The notes under the pieces: generated by a model | Told to the model about the DNA's origin: nothing | Seen by the model: only the letters and a program-made list of their open reading frames with translations | Database searches by the model: none | Origin: Sinomonas susongensis | Lineage (GTDB): Bacteria; Actinomycetota; Actinomycetes; Actinomycetales; Micrococcaceae | Direction: 5' to 3' | DNA: 64,000 bases | NCBI RefSeq assembly: GCF_005877005.1 | Contig: NZ_SSNH01000005.1 | Location: 124,001 to 188,000, forward strand | Made by a program: the position numbers and the translations under genes | In this document: positions 24,211 to 33,123 of the stretch, in pieces | How the letters are laid out: each line of letters opens with the position of its first letter | Numbering within the stretch: position 1 is the stretch's first letter

Positions 24211-25389
24211 ATGTCGGATTCCGCTGACCTCCCCTACGCGGACGGGGACTTCTTCTCCTTCGAGTCGCTTCTCTCCGAGAAGGAGCGCGACCGCCTGCAC
24301 GAAGTGCGCGAGTGGCTCGACGTCAACGTCCGGCCCATCGCGGTCGACTTCTGGAACAGGGGAGAGTTTCCGCACCAGCTGATTCCTAGGCTCGCCGAAC
24401 TCGACATTGTCAGTCCCGTCCGGCGTCAGGGCCACTCCCACCTTCTCGCTGGCCTTCTCCACGCCGAGTTCACGCGCGCGGATGCGTCGATTGCCACGTT
24501 CATGGGCGTCCATGACGGCTTGTTCACCGGGTCGCTCGAGCTGCTCGCGTCGCAGGAGCAGCAGGAGGAGTGGCTTCCCGACGTCTACGCGCTCAGGAAG
24601 ATCGGTGCATTCGGCCTCACCGAGCCGCTCGGTGGGAGCGACGTCGCCGGGGGTACCCGTACGACGGCCCAGCGCGACGGATCGTCATGGATTCTCAACG
24701 GCGCCAAGCGATGGATCGGCAACGCCACCTTCTCGGACTGGGTTGTCGTCTACGCGCGCGATGTCGACGACAACCAGGTCAAGGCCTTCCTCGTCGACAC
24801 GAAACTCGAGGGCTACAGGGCAAGGAAGATCGAGAACAAGATCTCGCTCCGCGCCGTGCAGAACGCCGACATCACGCTTGAGAACGTCGTGCTCCCCGAA
24901 GAGTTCAAACTCGCGCACGGCAACAGCTTCCGCGACACCAACAAGGTGCTCAGGGCCACCCGGCTTTCCGTTGCCTGGCAAGCGGTGGGCCTCATGATGG
25001 CGGCGTTCGACGTCGCCCGCGCGTACGCGGTCGAGCGGCTCCAGTTCGGGCGGCCGATCGCGTCCTTCCAGCTCGTCCAGGACCATCTCGTCACGATGCT
25101 GGGGAACACGGTCAGTTCGATGGGTCTCATGGTCCGCCTCTCGCAGCTCGCCGAGGCGGGGCAGGCCCGCGACGAGCAGTCGGCCCTCGCGAAGGCGGTC
25201 ACGACTGCCCGCATGCGCGAATCGGTAGCCCTCGGGCGGGCGATCCTCGGCGGAAACGGCATCGTGACGGACTACGGCATGGCGAAGGTCTTCGCCGACG
25301 CCGAGGCAGTGTTCTCCTACGAGGGCACCCACGAGATCAACACCCTCGTGGCCGGCCGCGCGATCACGGGTATTTCAGCGATCATCTGA
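24211..25389 (+). CDS. Acyl-CoA dehydrogenase, glutaryl-CoA dehydrogenase-like
   Basis: This FAD enzyme of 392 residues oxidises an acyl-CoA. The flavin signature FGLTEPLGGSDVAGG is near residue 138, and the catalytic base is E371 in FSYEGTHEINTLVAGRAITG. That context (S/T-Y-E-G-T-H-x-I and G-R-A-I-T-G) is characteristic of glutaryl-CoA dehydrogenase, which makes crotonyl-CoA from lysine or tryptophan breakdown. The ATG at 24211 is preferred over the GTG three bases earlier because GAGGAGG ends at 24202. It stands alone behind a palindromic operator, implying its own regulation. Substrate assignment rests on family resemblance only. Confidence 0.8.
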   Translation: MSDSADLPYADGDFFSFESLLSEKERDRLHEVREWLDVNVRPIAVDFWNRGEFPHQLIPRLAELDIVSPVRRQGHSHLLAGLLHAEFTRADASIATFMGVHDGLFTGSLELLASQEQQEEWLPDVYALRKIGAFGLTEPLGGSDVAGGTRTTAQRDGSSWILNGAKRWIGNATFSDWVVVYARDVDDNQVKAFLVDTKLEGYRARKIENKISLRAVQNADITLENVVLPEEFKLAHGNSFRDTNKVLRATRLSVAWQAVGLMMAAFDVARAYAVERLQFGRPIASFQLVQDHLVTMLGNTVSSMGLMVRLSQLAEAGQARDEQSALAKAVTTARMRESVALGRAILGGNGIVTDYGMAKVFADAEAVFSYEGTHEINTLVAGRAITGISAII

Positions 25390-25390
25390 T

Positions 25391-25912
25391 CTACGGGTCT
25401 CGCCAGGGGAGAAGCACGGACGGCCTCGTGTCAGCGAGGAGCTTGAGGGGATTGACGTAGTCGTCGCTGTGGCGGACGCCCCAGTGCAGGAGGACTCCTT
25501 CGCCATGGGCGGGGGAAGCCGCGACGCGTCCTATCGTCTGCCCGCGGGCCACGGGCGCACCGACGGCGAGCTCGGTCTCGGCGGGTTCGAAACTGCTGCG
25601 CAGACCTCCTGGATGGTCGACGGTGAGCACTGGGCGGTCGACGACCCATCCCGCGAACGCAATCCGCCCGTCCTGCGGTGCCAGTACCGTCTGAAGTGGC
25701 GCGGCGTCAAGGTCTATCCCGCGGTGTCCGGAGAGCCAAGGCTGGGCGGGAGGGTCGAAGGTGCGCACGACGGCGGGCCGAGGCTCAAGCGGCCAGAGCC
25801 ACCCGCGCGTCGGTGCCGCTTCGACCGCGGGCGACGGCGCCGAGCCTCCGAGAAGAGCAACGGTCACGAGAAGTACGACTGCGAGCCGAACCCGCATGAG
25901 TGTTCGAGCCAT
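25391..25912 (-). CDS. Secreted M23-family peptidase-like protein
   Basis: The 173-residue protein has a signal peptide (MARTLMRVRLAVVLLVTVAL, cleavage near A-E-A-A, residue 33) and one LytM/M23 domain. Metal ligands H63 and D67 (GHRGIDLD) and the terminal His (H143 in LLHWGVRHSDDYVNPL) are present. The first His of the usual H-x-H is Leu (L141), so peptidase activity may be lost and the domain may serve as an activator or wall binder. The ATG at 25912 is chosen because a signal peptide starts there; ATG 25897 is an alternative. It is convergent with the dehydrogenase (1-base gap) and divergent from rpsB. Confidence 0.85.
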   Translation of the reverse strand: MARTLMRVRLAVVLLVTVALLGGSAPSPAVEAAPTRGWLWPLEPRPAVVRTFDPPAQPWLSGHRGIDLDAAPLQTVLAPQDGRIAFAGWVVDRPVLTVDHPGGLRSSFEPAETELAVGAPVARGQTIGRVAASPAHGEGVLLHWGVRHSDDYVNPLKLLADTRPSVLLPWRDP

Positions 25913-26341
25913 GCTTCGAGCATCTGCTGCAGAAGGCCGCCCCGCTGCCGCATCCACGTGGATGTGGATGCCGCGCCGTCGCCGGCTCTGTGGAGGGCTA
26001 ACGACCCCGTGGGCGTGCCGCGCCCGGCACCTTGGGCCCGGACCCCTGTAGTACACTGACAAGTGCGGCTTTCTGCGCTCTCTCGTCATGCCACATGCAC
26101 CTCGTGCACGGCGTCGGTGTGCCAGAAAGTCGACTCCGCGCATCCAGAGCCTGTCGTTCCTCGACGGGCACTGCGTTCCTGACGGTCCGCCCAGTTGCTT
26201 AAACCGGGCGGCTCGGGTCCGCAGAGGATGCCAGGGACGTCGGCCGACCGGCCGTCGTCGAACAACCGTCAACATCAAGGGCAGGGGCAAGGGCAGCCGA
26301 AGAGGCTTCCTCGTGAAGGACCTGCCGGAAGGAGCGTCGGC
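25913..26341. other. 429-bp non-coding region with the rpsB leader
   Basis: No convincing gene is visible. TACACT at 26052-26057 is a candidate -10 for a long rpsB leader; a TTGGGC at 26032 is too close to be an ideal -35. Imperfect CCGCCC...GGGCGG pairing near 26187-26211 could fold in the leader RNA. Leaders of rpsB are often sites of S2 autoregulation, but no recognised motif is identified here. Confidence 0.4.
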
Positions 26342-27280
26342 ATGCCCGTCGTCACCATGCGCCAGCTGCTCGACAGCGGCGTCCACTTCGGTCACCAGAC
26401 CCGCCGTTGGAACCCGAAGATGAAGCGCTTCATCTTCACGGAGCGCAACGGCATCTACATCATCGACCTTCAGCAGTCGCTGTCCTACATCGACCGCGCC
26501 TACGAGCACGTCAAGAACACGGTCGCCAAGGGCGGCACGGTGCTCTTCGTCGGCACGAAGAAGCAGGCGCAGGAGGCCATCGCCGAGCAGGCGACCCGCG
26601 TCGGTCAGCCCTACGTCAACCAGCGCTGGCTGGGCGGCATGCTCACCAACTTCTCCACGGTCGCGAAGCGCATCCAGCGCCTCAAGGAGCTCGAGGAGAT
26701 CGACTTCGAGGACGTGGCCGGTTCGGGCCGCACCAAGAAGGAGCTCCTCATCCTCCAGCGCGAGAAGGACAAGCTCGAGAAGACGCTCGGCGGTATCCGC
26801 AACCTGTCTCGCACGCCGTCCCTCCTCTGGGTCGTCGATACGAAGAAGGAACACCTCGCCGTCGACGAGGCCAAGAAGCTCGGCATCCCGGTCGTCGCGA
26901 TCCTCGACACGAACTGCGATCCTGACGAGGCCAACTACCCGATCCCGGGCAATGACGACGCGATCCGCTCCGTCAACCTGCTGACCCGCGTGGTTGCCGA
27001 CGCCGTCGCCGAGGGCCTCATCGCACGCACCAACCGTGCCGCCGGTTCCGAAGGCTCGTCCACCTCGGAGCCCCTGGCCGAGTGGGAGCGCGAGCTCCTC
27101 GAAGGCCAGAACGCCGAGCAGGCAGCTCCGGCTGAGCAGGCGGCGCCGGCCGAGCAGGCTGCGCCGGCCGAGGAGGCAGCTCCCGCGGAGCAGGCAGCTC
27201 CGGCTGAGCAGGCTGCTCCGGCAGCCGAGACCGCTCCCGCCGAGGCCGCCGAGGCCGAGGGCGAGCAGGCTCAGGCCTAG
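26342..27280 (+). CDS. rpsB: 30S ribosomal protein S2
   Basis: The S2 core starts [27 protein letters not shown], identical in pattern to actinobacterial S2. [11 protein letters not shown] and [11 protein letters not shown] are further landmarks. The 312-residue length includes a C-terminal low-complexity tail with Q-A-A-P-A-E repeats (about residues 258-305), an extension common in this lineage. The ATG at 26342 follows GGAAGGAGC. It is followed by two hairpins and tsf, the usual S2-EF-Ts pair. S2 assembles late on the small subunit and is needed for mRNA binding. Confidence 0.97.
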   Translation: MPVVTMRQLLDSGVHFGHQTRRWNPKMKRFIFTERNGIYIIDLQQSLSYIDRAYEHVKNTVAKGGTVLFVGTKKQAQEAIAEQATRVGQPYVNQRWLGGMLTNFSTVAKRIQRLKELEEIDFEDVAGSGRTKKELLILQREKDKLEKTLGGIRNLSRTPSLLWVVDTKKEHLAVDEAKKLGIPVVAILDTNCDPDEANYPIPGNDDAIRSVNLLTRVVADAVAEGLIARTNRAAGSEGSSTSEPLAEWERELLEGQNAEQAAPAEQAAPAEQAAPAEEAAPAEQAAPAEQAAPAAETAPAEAAEAEGEQAQA

Positions 27281-27296
27281 TCAGCCAGAAGACATG

Positions 27297-27361
27297 CCCG
27301 GATCGGAATCCCGATCCGGGGACGACGGCAGGATGGCACCGGTACCCGGCGCCATCCTGCC
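27297..27361. terminator. Two consecutive hairpins between rpsB and tsf
   Basis: CCCGGATCGG/CCGATCCGGG (27297-27306 with 27311-27320) forms a perfect 10-bp stem with a 4-base loop. GGCAGGATGGC/GCCATCCTGCC (27327-27337 with 27351-27361) forms a perfect 11-bp stem. Neither is followed by a U-tract. They may attenuate, process or stabilise the rpsB-tsf transcript. Confidence 0.6.
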
Positions 27362-27401
27362 GATGTGTGAGAAGTGCTAAGAACGAGACAGAGGGGTTCA
27401 C

Positions 27402-28238
27402 ATGGCGAACTACACCGCTGCTGACATCAAGGCCCTGCGCGAGCGTACGGGCGCGGGCATGATGGACGTCAAGAAGGCTCTCGACGAGGCCAACGGCGAC
27501 GCCGAGAAGGCCGTCGAGATCATCCGCATCAAGGGCCTCAAGGGTGCAACCAAGCGCGAGGGCCGCTCGACCGCCGAGGGCCTCGTGGCCGCCAAGGTTG
27601 AGAACGGCGTGGGCGTCATGGTCGAGGTGAACTGCGAGACCGACTTCGTTGCCAAGTCCGCCAAGTTCATCGAGCTCGCCGACAAGGTCCTCGGTGCCGC
27701 CGTCGCCTCGGGCGCCGCCGACCTCGATTCCCTCCTCGCAGCTCAGATCGACGGCAAGCCCGTGAGCGAGTTCGTCGTCGAGGAAGGCGCCGTCCTCGGC
27801 GAGAAGGTTGCCGTCCGCCGTGTTGCCCGCATCGAGGGCAAGACTGTCGACGCCTACCTCCACAAGACCTCGAAGGATCTCCCGGCCCAGGTCGGCGTCC
27901 TGTTCGCCGTCGACGGCGAGGGCGAGGCCGCCCAGGCTGCTGCGCACGACGTCGCCGTGCACATCGCCGCGATGGCCCCGAACTACCTCCGTCGTGAAGA
28001 CGTCCCGGCCGACCTCGTCGAGTCCGAGCGTCGCATCGCCGAGGAGACGGCCCGCGCCGAGGGCAAGCCGGAGGCTGCGCTCACGAAGATCGTCGACGGT
28101 CGCGTGACCGGCTTCTTCAAGGGCGAGGTCCTCCTCGACCAGGCGTTCGCCAAGGACGCCAAGAAGAGCGTCGGCCAGGTCCTCCAGGAGGCCGGCGTCG
28201 AGGCTTCTGCGTTTGCGCGTTTCCGCGTCGGCGCCTAG
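27402..28238 (+). CDS. tsf: Elongation factor Ts
   Basis: EF-Ts is the nucleotide-exchange factor of EF-Tu. The 278-residue product starts MANYTAADIKALRERTGAGMMDVKKAL, the conserved UBA-like N-terminal domain. The core motif VEVNCETDFVAKS contacts EF-Tu. The ATG at 27402 follows AGAGGGG. A strong intrinsic terminator lies 38 bases after the stop, separating the rpsB-tsf unit from pyrH. Confidence 0.97.
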   Translation: MANYTAADIKALRERTGAGMMDVKKALDEANGDAEKAVEIIRIKGLKGATKREGRSTAEGLVAAKVENGVGVMVEVNCETDFVAKSAKFIELADKVLGAAVASGAADLDSLLAAQIDGKPVSEFVVEEGAVLGEKVAVRRVARIEGKTVDAYLHKTSKDLPAQVGVLFAVDGEGEAAQAAAHDVAVHIAAMAPNYLRREDVPADLVESERRIAEETARAEGKPEAALTKIVDGRVTGFFKGEVLLDQAFAKDAKKSVGQVLQEAGVEASAFARFRVGA

Positions 28239-28275
28239 CAGGCTCAAGCCGGGCTCGCCGACTCTCGCCCGGTGA

Positions 28276-28310
28276 AAAAGGGGCGGCCACCGCCGGTGGC
28301 CGCCCCTTTT
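28276..28310 (+). terminator. Strong intrinsic terminator after tsf
   Basis: AAAAGGGGCGGCCACC (28276-28291) pairs perfectly with GGTGGCCGCCCCTTTT (28295-28310) around a 3-base loop, giving a 16-bp stem ending in T's. The A/T flanks make it work in both directions. Confidence 0.93.
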
Positions 28311-28334
28311 GTGCGCCGACAATGCCGATAATCT
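28307..28334 (+). promoter_or_regulatory. Putative pyrH promoter
   Basis: TTTTGT (28307-28312) and TAATCT (28329-28334) are spaced by 16 bases directly after the tsf terminator. The -10 is good and the -35 weak. Confidence 0.35.
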
Positions 28335-28392
28335 AGACCAAGGCCAACACAGCTACCGCCCTACCCACCGGTTCGAGGGGACAGATTCACAC

Positions 28393-29160
28393 ATGGAAAC
28401 CGTAGAGACCGACGTGCAGACCGCGACGCTCCCCGCCACCGACGACCCCATTCCCGAACGCCGCCGGCGCGTGCTCCTCAAGCTCTCGGGCGAGGTGTTC
28501 GGCGGAGGGAAGCTCGGCGTCGATCCCGGGACCGTGCGCGGCGTCGCCGAGCAGATCGCGGCAGCCGTCGACGACGTCGAGGTCGCCATCGTCGTGGGCG
28601 GCGGCAACTTCTTCCGAGGCGCGGAGCTCTCCCAGAGCGGCATGGACCGCTCTCGGGCGGACTACATGGGGATGCTGGGCACGGTCATGAACTGCCTCGC
28701 GCTCCAGGACTTCCTCGAGCAGGCCGGCGTCGAGACGCGGGTGCAGAGTGCCATCACTATGGGCCAGGTGGCGGAGGCGTACATTCCCCGCCGCGCGATC
28801 CGACACATGGAGAAGGGCCGCGTCGTGATCTTCGGCGCCGGTGCCGGCCTCCCGTACTTCTCGACGGACACGGTCGCCGTGCAGCGCGCGCTCGAGGTGC
28901 ACGCCGACGTCGTCCTCATGGCGAAGAGTGGCGTCGACGGTGTCTACACCGCGGATCCGAAGAAGGACCCAGACGCCCGCAAGCTCGAACGCCTCACGTA
29001 CGACGAGGCGCTGCGGCGCGACATCCGGGTCATGGACCAGACCGCGATGACCATGTGCAAGGACAACGGCGTGACGATGGTGGTCTTCGGAATGGAGGGC
29101 GAGGGAAACGTCACGAAGGCGATTCTGGGCGGTGAGCTCGGCACCGTGGTGACCCCGTGA
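28393..29160 (+). CDS. pyrH: UMP kinase
   Basis: UMP kinase of the amino-acid-kinase fold makes UDP from [18 protein letters not shown] and [10 protein letters not shown] form the nucleotide/substrate loops; [16 protein letters not shown] and the later [17 protein letters not shown] are family signatures. The 255 residues include a roughly 25-residue N-terminal extension before the core. The ATG at 28393 is the first in frame after the terminator. It is followed 73 bases later by frr, the usual partner. Confidence 0.96.
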   Translation: METVETDVQTATLPATDDPIPERRRRVLLKLSGEVFGGGKLGVDPGTVRGVAEQIAAAVDDVEVAIVVGGGNFFRGAELSQSGMDRSRADYMGMLGTVMNCLALQDFLEQAGVETRVQSAITMGQVAEAYIPRRAIRHMEKGRVVIFGAGAGLPYFSTDTVAVQRALEVHADVVLMAKSGVDGVYTADPKKDPDARKLERLTYDEALRRDIRVMDQTAMTMCKDNGVTMVVFGMEGEGNVTKAILGGELGTVVTP

Positions 29161-29233
29161 GTCCGGTTAGGATGGCAACAGTCCAACAAGCAGGCCAGCA
29201 TTCAGCAGCCCACCAGTCAGGAGCCAAGCAACT

Positions 29234-29791
29234 GTGATCGAAGAGACTCTTCTCGAGGCCGCCGAAAAGATGGAGAAGGCTGTCGAGGTGGCCAAAGAGG
29301 ATTTCGCCTCGATCCGGACGGGCCGCGCGAACCCTGGCCTGTACGCCAAGGTGATGGTCGAGTACTACGGGTCGCCGACGCCGCTGCAGCAGCTCGCTTC
29401 CTTCCAGGTCTCCGACGCGCGCACGATCCTCATCACGCCGTTCGACAAGACCGCCCTGCGTGACATCGAGCGGGCCCTGAGCGACTCCGAAGTCGGGGCA
29501 AACCCTTCGAACGACGGCAACGTGATCCGCGTCGTCCTGCCGGAGCTCACCCAGGAGCGCCGCAAGGAGTACGTCAAGATCGTCAAGGGCAAGGGCGAGG
29601 ACGCGAAGGTCTCGATCCGCAGCATCCGCCGCAAGGCGAAGGAGTCGCTCGACCGGCTCGTCAAGGACGGCGAGGTCGGGGAGGACGACGGCGCGCGGGG
29701 TGAGAGGGAGCTCGACGGTCTGACCAAGCAGCACACGGACAGCGTGGACGAGCTCGTGAAGCGCAAGGAAGCCGAGCTGCTCGAGGTCTGA
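29234..29791 (+). CDS. frr: Ribosome recycling factor
   Basis: The 185-residue protein splits the post-termination ribosome with EF-G. The family pattern is complete: [24 protein letters not shown] at the N-terminus, the short hinge, and VRxIRRKAKE-type helix ([20 protein letters not shown]) in domain I. The GTG at 29234 starts [13 protein letters not shown]. The stop overlaps the cdsA start (TGATG), so translation is coupled. Confidence 0.97.
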   Translation: MIEETLLEAAEKMEKAVEVAKEDFASIRTGRANPGLYAKVMVEYYGSPTPLQQLASFQVSDARTILITPFDKTALRDIERALSDSEVGANPSNDGNVIRVVLPELTQERRKEYVKIVKGKGEDAKVSIRSIRRKAKESLDRLVKDGEVGEDDGARGERELDGLTKQHTDSVDELVKRKEAELLEV

Positions 29792-30771
29792 TGGCCGATC
29801 CTCAGCCTGAGGCCGGCGGCCCGCCCCCCGATGCTCCTGGCGCGCCGGCCTCCCGCCGTGCCCGGCGCGAGGCCGCGGTAGCCCACGCCGCAGCGGCGGC
29901 CAGCGCGGCGTCGTCGCCCAAGACGGGCCGGAACCTCCCGGCCGCCATCGTCGTGGGCCTCGCGCTGCTCGCGGCCGTCCTCGCCGGGCTCTTCGTGTGG
30001 CCCCTTGGCTTCGTGCTCGTCGGAACGGCCGCAGGAGTCCTCGGTGTCTGGGAGGTCTTCCGGGCACTTCAGACCCGCAGGACCAACATACCGATCGTGC
30101 CCGTGCTCATAGGCACAGTGGCGATCCCATTCTCCGCGTTCCTCGGGGGCCAGGAGGCCCAGCTGTTCGCGCTCATAGCTGCGGCGGCGGCAGTCCTCCT
30201 GTGGCAGAGCCTCGAGCGCGCCGAAGGGGCCGTGACGAACGTCGTGGGCGGGGTCTTCGTGCTCCTCTGGATCCCGTTCTTCGTGGGCTTCGCGGTGCTC
30301 CCGCTGCACGACACGGGTCTTGCCTCTCCGCCGCTGGGCCTCTGGCCTGGCCTCACCGTTCCTCCCAGCGTCCTGCAGCTCGTCGTGACGCTTCTCCTCG
30401 TCGTCGCCAACGACACGTTCGGATACATCGTCGGGGCGAGCCTCGGCAGGCATCCCATGGCGCCGAAGATCAGCCCGAAGAAGTCCTGGGAGGGCTTCGC
30501 CGGATCGGTGGCCGGGGCCATCCTCATCGGAGTCCCGGGAACGGTGTTCCTGCTCGGACGGCCCTGGTGGGTCGGGGTCATCCTCGCGATAGCGATGGTG
30601 GGCGCGGCGACGGCGGGCGATCTGGCGGAGTCGATGGTCAAGCGGGAGCTCGGCATCAAGGACATGAGCAGCATCCTGCCTGGCCACGGCGGCATGATGG
30701 ATCGACTCGACTCCCTCCTCTTCGGCGTGCCCATCGCGTACATTGTGTTCAGCCTCCTGCCGTCTGCCTAG
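29791..30771 (+). CDS. cdsA: Phosphatidate cytidylyltransferase
   Basis: This integral membrane enzyme makes CDP-diacylglycerol, the substrate of CDP-alcohol transferases such as the one at 20385. A 45-residue Ala/Pro-rich cytoplasmic N-terminus is followed by about eight helices. The signature S-x-K-K-S-W-E-G at ISPKKSWEGFAGSVAG and the metal-binding KDMSSILPGHGGMMDRLDSL complete the catalytic region. The length of 326 is typical for actinobacteria. The gene is coupled to frr by a 1-base overlap. Confidence 0.95.
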   Translation: MADPQPEAGGPPPDAPGAPASRRARREAAVAHAAAAASAASSPKTGRNLPAAIVVGLALLAAVLAGLFVWPLGFVLVGTAAGVLGVWEVFRALQTRRTNIPIVPVLIGTVAIPFSAFLGGQEAQLFALIAAAAAVLLWQSLERAEGAVTNVVGGVFVLLWIPFFVGFAVLPLHDTGLASPPLGLWPGLTVPPSVLQLVVTLLLVVANDTFGYIVGASLGRHPMAPKISPKKSWEGFAGSVAGAILIGVPGTVFLLGRPWWVGVILAIAMVGAATAGDLAESMVKRELGIKDMSSILPGHGGMMDRLDSLLFGVPIAYIVFSLLPSA

Positions 30772-30825
30772 GCAGCAGGACAAGCACGGCAGGATATTCT
30801 GTGCAGACAACAGGACGGAGGCACG

Positions 30826-31404
30826 GTGGCGCGCACTGATTCGGGAGCCGCAGCGGGATTCAAGAGGGTGGCCCGCGGCGAGCTGGGGTACAGCCCCAAG
30901 CAGGTCGAGAAGTTCATGGAGGCTGCTCGTTCCTATCTGCGCGGTTCCCGCTCGGCCGAGCCTGTGACGAGCCACCAAGTGCGCACTGTCGCCTTCGACG
31001 CCGTCCGCGGAGGCTACGACGCCGCCCAAGTGGATGCCGCCTTAGACCGTCTCGAGGACGCGCTCGCGCGGCGCGAACGGGACGAGCTCATCGACAGCGA
31101 GGGTGAGGACGCCTGGCTCCACGAGGTGGGCTACCTCGCCGGGATTCTCCGGAACCGACTCCTTCGCCCCGACGGAGAGCGCTTCCGGAGGCCCTCCAAG
31201 AACGCTTCGCCGAGCTACAACGTCCGCGACGTCGACGACCTGTGCCACCGTCTCCTCGACTACCTCGAACACGACGCCGCAATGAACGCCGACGACGTCC
31301 GCACAGCAGTGTTCCGGACCGTCACCGGCCAGGAGGGCTACGAGGAGACGCAGGTCGACGCGTTCCTCGACCGCTGCGTGGAGCTCATCGCCAAGATCGC
31401 CTGA
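30826..31404 (+). CDS. DivIVA-domain protein
   Basis: The 192-residue protein shows two short DivIVA-type segments: FKRVARGELGYSPKQVEKFM near residue 12, and the repeats VRTVAFDAVRGGYDAAQVDAALDRL and VRTAVFRTVTGQEGYEETQVDAFLDR. Each has the family pattern F-x-x-V-x-x-G-Y-x-x-x-Q-V-D-x-F-L-D. It lacks the long coiled coil of Wag31/DivIVA, so it is probably a smaller relative rather than the polar growth scaffold. GTG 30826 is behind ACGGAGGC. It follows cdsA after 54 bases and is convergent with the histidine kinase gene. Confidence 0.8.
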   Translation: MARTDSGAAAGFKRVARGELGYSPKQVEKFMEAARSYLRGSRSAEPVTSHQVRTVAFDAVRGGYDAAQVDAALDRLEDALARRERDELIDSEGEDAWLHEVGYLAGILRNRLLRPDGERFRRPSKNASPSYNVRDVDDLCHRLLDYLEHDAAMNADDVRTAVFRTVTGQEGYEETQVDAFLDRCVELIAKIA

Positions 31405-31413
31405 GCTCGCGGC

Positions 31414-33084
31414 CTAGTCCTGCCGTAGGGGCAGGCGGAGCGTGAAGACGCTCCCGACGCCGAGTTCGCTCGCGACGGAGAGCTCGCCGCCGTGCTGCTC
31501 GGCGACCTCTTGGGCGAGGGCGAGTCCAAGCCCGGTACCGGGGATTCCGGAGCGCACGGCTGTTGAACTCCGCTGGAACCGCTTGAACACCCTCTCGAGG
31601 TCTTCCGCCCCGATGCCGATTCCATCGTCCTCGACCGAGAGGACGGCCCACGTTCCCTCCCGCCGTGCTTCGAGCCTCACCTTCCCGCCGTCGTCCGAGT
31701 ACTTCAGGGCATTCGAGACGAGGTTGTCGATGATGCGGACGACGCCGGTCCGGTCGGCGAGGATCGGCACCTGGCCGTCGGCGTCGACCTCGAGGGTGAT
31801 GCAGCGGCCGGCGGCCTGAGGGGCCGAGGCCACGGCCTGCTCGCGCACGAGCCGGGCCAGGTCGAGGGGCACCCGGAAGTCCTCGGTGGCCCCGGAGGTC
31901 GCGGCGGTGAGGATGTCGTCGACCATCCTGCTGAGGTGTCTCGCGTTCCGGGCCATGACCTGGGTGTCGGAACGGGCCGCGGGGCTCAGCGAGGGGTCGT
32001 CCTGGAGGAGCTCCGCGTAGCCTATGAGGCTCGTCAGAGGCGTGCGGAATTCGTGGGACATCGCGGCGACGAAGGTCTCTCTGGCCCGGACGGCGGCGAC
32101 GACCTCGGTCACATCGGAGAAGGCGAGGACCGCACCACCGCGGGAGCCGTTGGCCTCGAGGAACTCGCGCGCCGATACGGAGACGATCCGCGCCTTCGGG
32201 CCCTTCCCGAGCCGGTACACCTCGTGCGAGAACGTCTCGCCTGCGATCGCCCGGCGTGCTGGACGCTCGTGGGTTGGAACCGGCTGCTGCGAGCCGTCCC
32301 GATAGACGAGGAGGTCCGGCTCATGGGCGCGGTCGGCGTCCGGGGGCAGCGCGGTGGCGTGGAGCTCTCGCTGCTGTGCGTTCATGAGGAGGACCTCGCC
32401 CTCGCGGTCGAAGACCACCACGCCCACATCGACCGTCTCGAGAATCGTGTCGAGCAGGTGGCCACGCGTCTCGCTGCCGTCCAGCAGTTCTTGGACGCGC
32501 CGCTGCTGGGCCTTGGCGCTCTGGGCCATGACCGCGGTGACCATGCCGATGGCGAGCATCATGAAGGGCGTCAGGAACTCGGCCGCCAGAGTCGATGGGG
32601 CCGCGGTCCGGTTGGCGAAATGCGGAACCCAGACCATGAGGAGGCTCGCGACGCCTCCGAAGGCGACCATGAGCCGCGGGCGATAGCCGGAGCCCGTGAG
32701 CCAGATGATGGGAAAGGCGGCGAGCAGCCCGAGCCCGCTGAGAATGTCCCCGGAAGTGAAGCGGAGGAGCCCGATCACGTAGAAGTCGAGCACCGGGATG
32801 ACAAGGTGGGACCACGGGGGGAGACGCTTCCAGGGGACCGCGGCGCAGGCCGCGAGGATCAGGAGCGCGCCTGCTTGGCTCGCGAGGAATCCGGCCTCCG
32901 TGAACTCGTCGGACCTCACCACCTCCGCGATGACGCATACGAGGAGCATCGTGAGGTTGAGCGGGAGCTGGTTGAGCACCACCCGGGCGCGGGGACCGAG
33001 CTCATGGAAGCGGACCTGTCCGAGCAGGATGTCGAGAAGCTGTTCCAATGGCGGCCCTTCCCCTAATCGATACGAGCTAGCCAA
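31414..33084 (-). CDS. Membrane sensor histidine kinase with PAS domain (orphan)
   Basis: The 556-residue kinase begins with about six membrane helices (residues 35-195). A PAS-like domain (about 205-340, with VDVGVVVFDREGEVLLMN) follows, then the HisKA dimer helix with phospho-His in ETFVAAMSHEFRTPLTSL and a HATPase domain (N box NLVSNALKYS, G1 DDGIGIG, G2 GTGLGLAL). No response-regulator gene is adjacent, so it is an orphan kinase here. The signal is unknown. It is divergent from nothing: the AsnC gene downstream on the map is on the same strand, 39 bases upstream in transcription. It reads toward divIVA-like gene, convergent with a 9-base gap. Confidence 0.88.
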   Translation of the reverse strand: MASSYRLGEGPPLEQLLDILLGQVRFHELGPRARVVLNQLPLNLTMLLVCVIAEVVRSDEFTEAGFLASQAGALLILAACAAVPWKRLPPWSHLVIPVLDFYVIGLLRFTSGDILSGLGLLAAFPIIWLTGSGYRPRLMVAFGGVASLLMVWVPHFANRTAAPSTLAAEFLTPFMMLAIGMVTAVMAQSAKAQQRRVQELLDGSETRGHLLDTILETVDVGVVVFDREGEVLLMNAQQRELHATALPPDADRAHEPDLLVYRDGSQQPVPTHERPARRAIAGETFSHEVYRLGKGPKARIVSVSAREFLEANGSRGGAVLAFSDVTEVVAAVRARETFVAAMSHEFRTPLTSLIGYAELLQDDPSLSPAARSDTQVMARNARHLSRMVDDILTAATSGATEDFRVPLDLARLVREQAVASAPQAAGRCITLEVDADGQVPILADRTGVVRIIDNLVSNALKYSDDGGKVRLEARREGTWAVLSVEDDGIGIGAEDLERVFKRFQRSSTAVRSGIPGTGLGLALAQEVAEQHGGELSVASELGVGSVFTLRLPLRQD

Positions 33085-33123
33085 TTCTGTGACAACTTCG
33101 GTCGTCTGGGGGAGCAGTCTCCG

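Noticed and set aside
25391-26854. Reading the M23 frame upstream to 487 codons
   Set aside because: The extension is antisense to rpsB and has no domain; the signal peptide at 25912 marks the true start.
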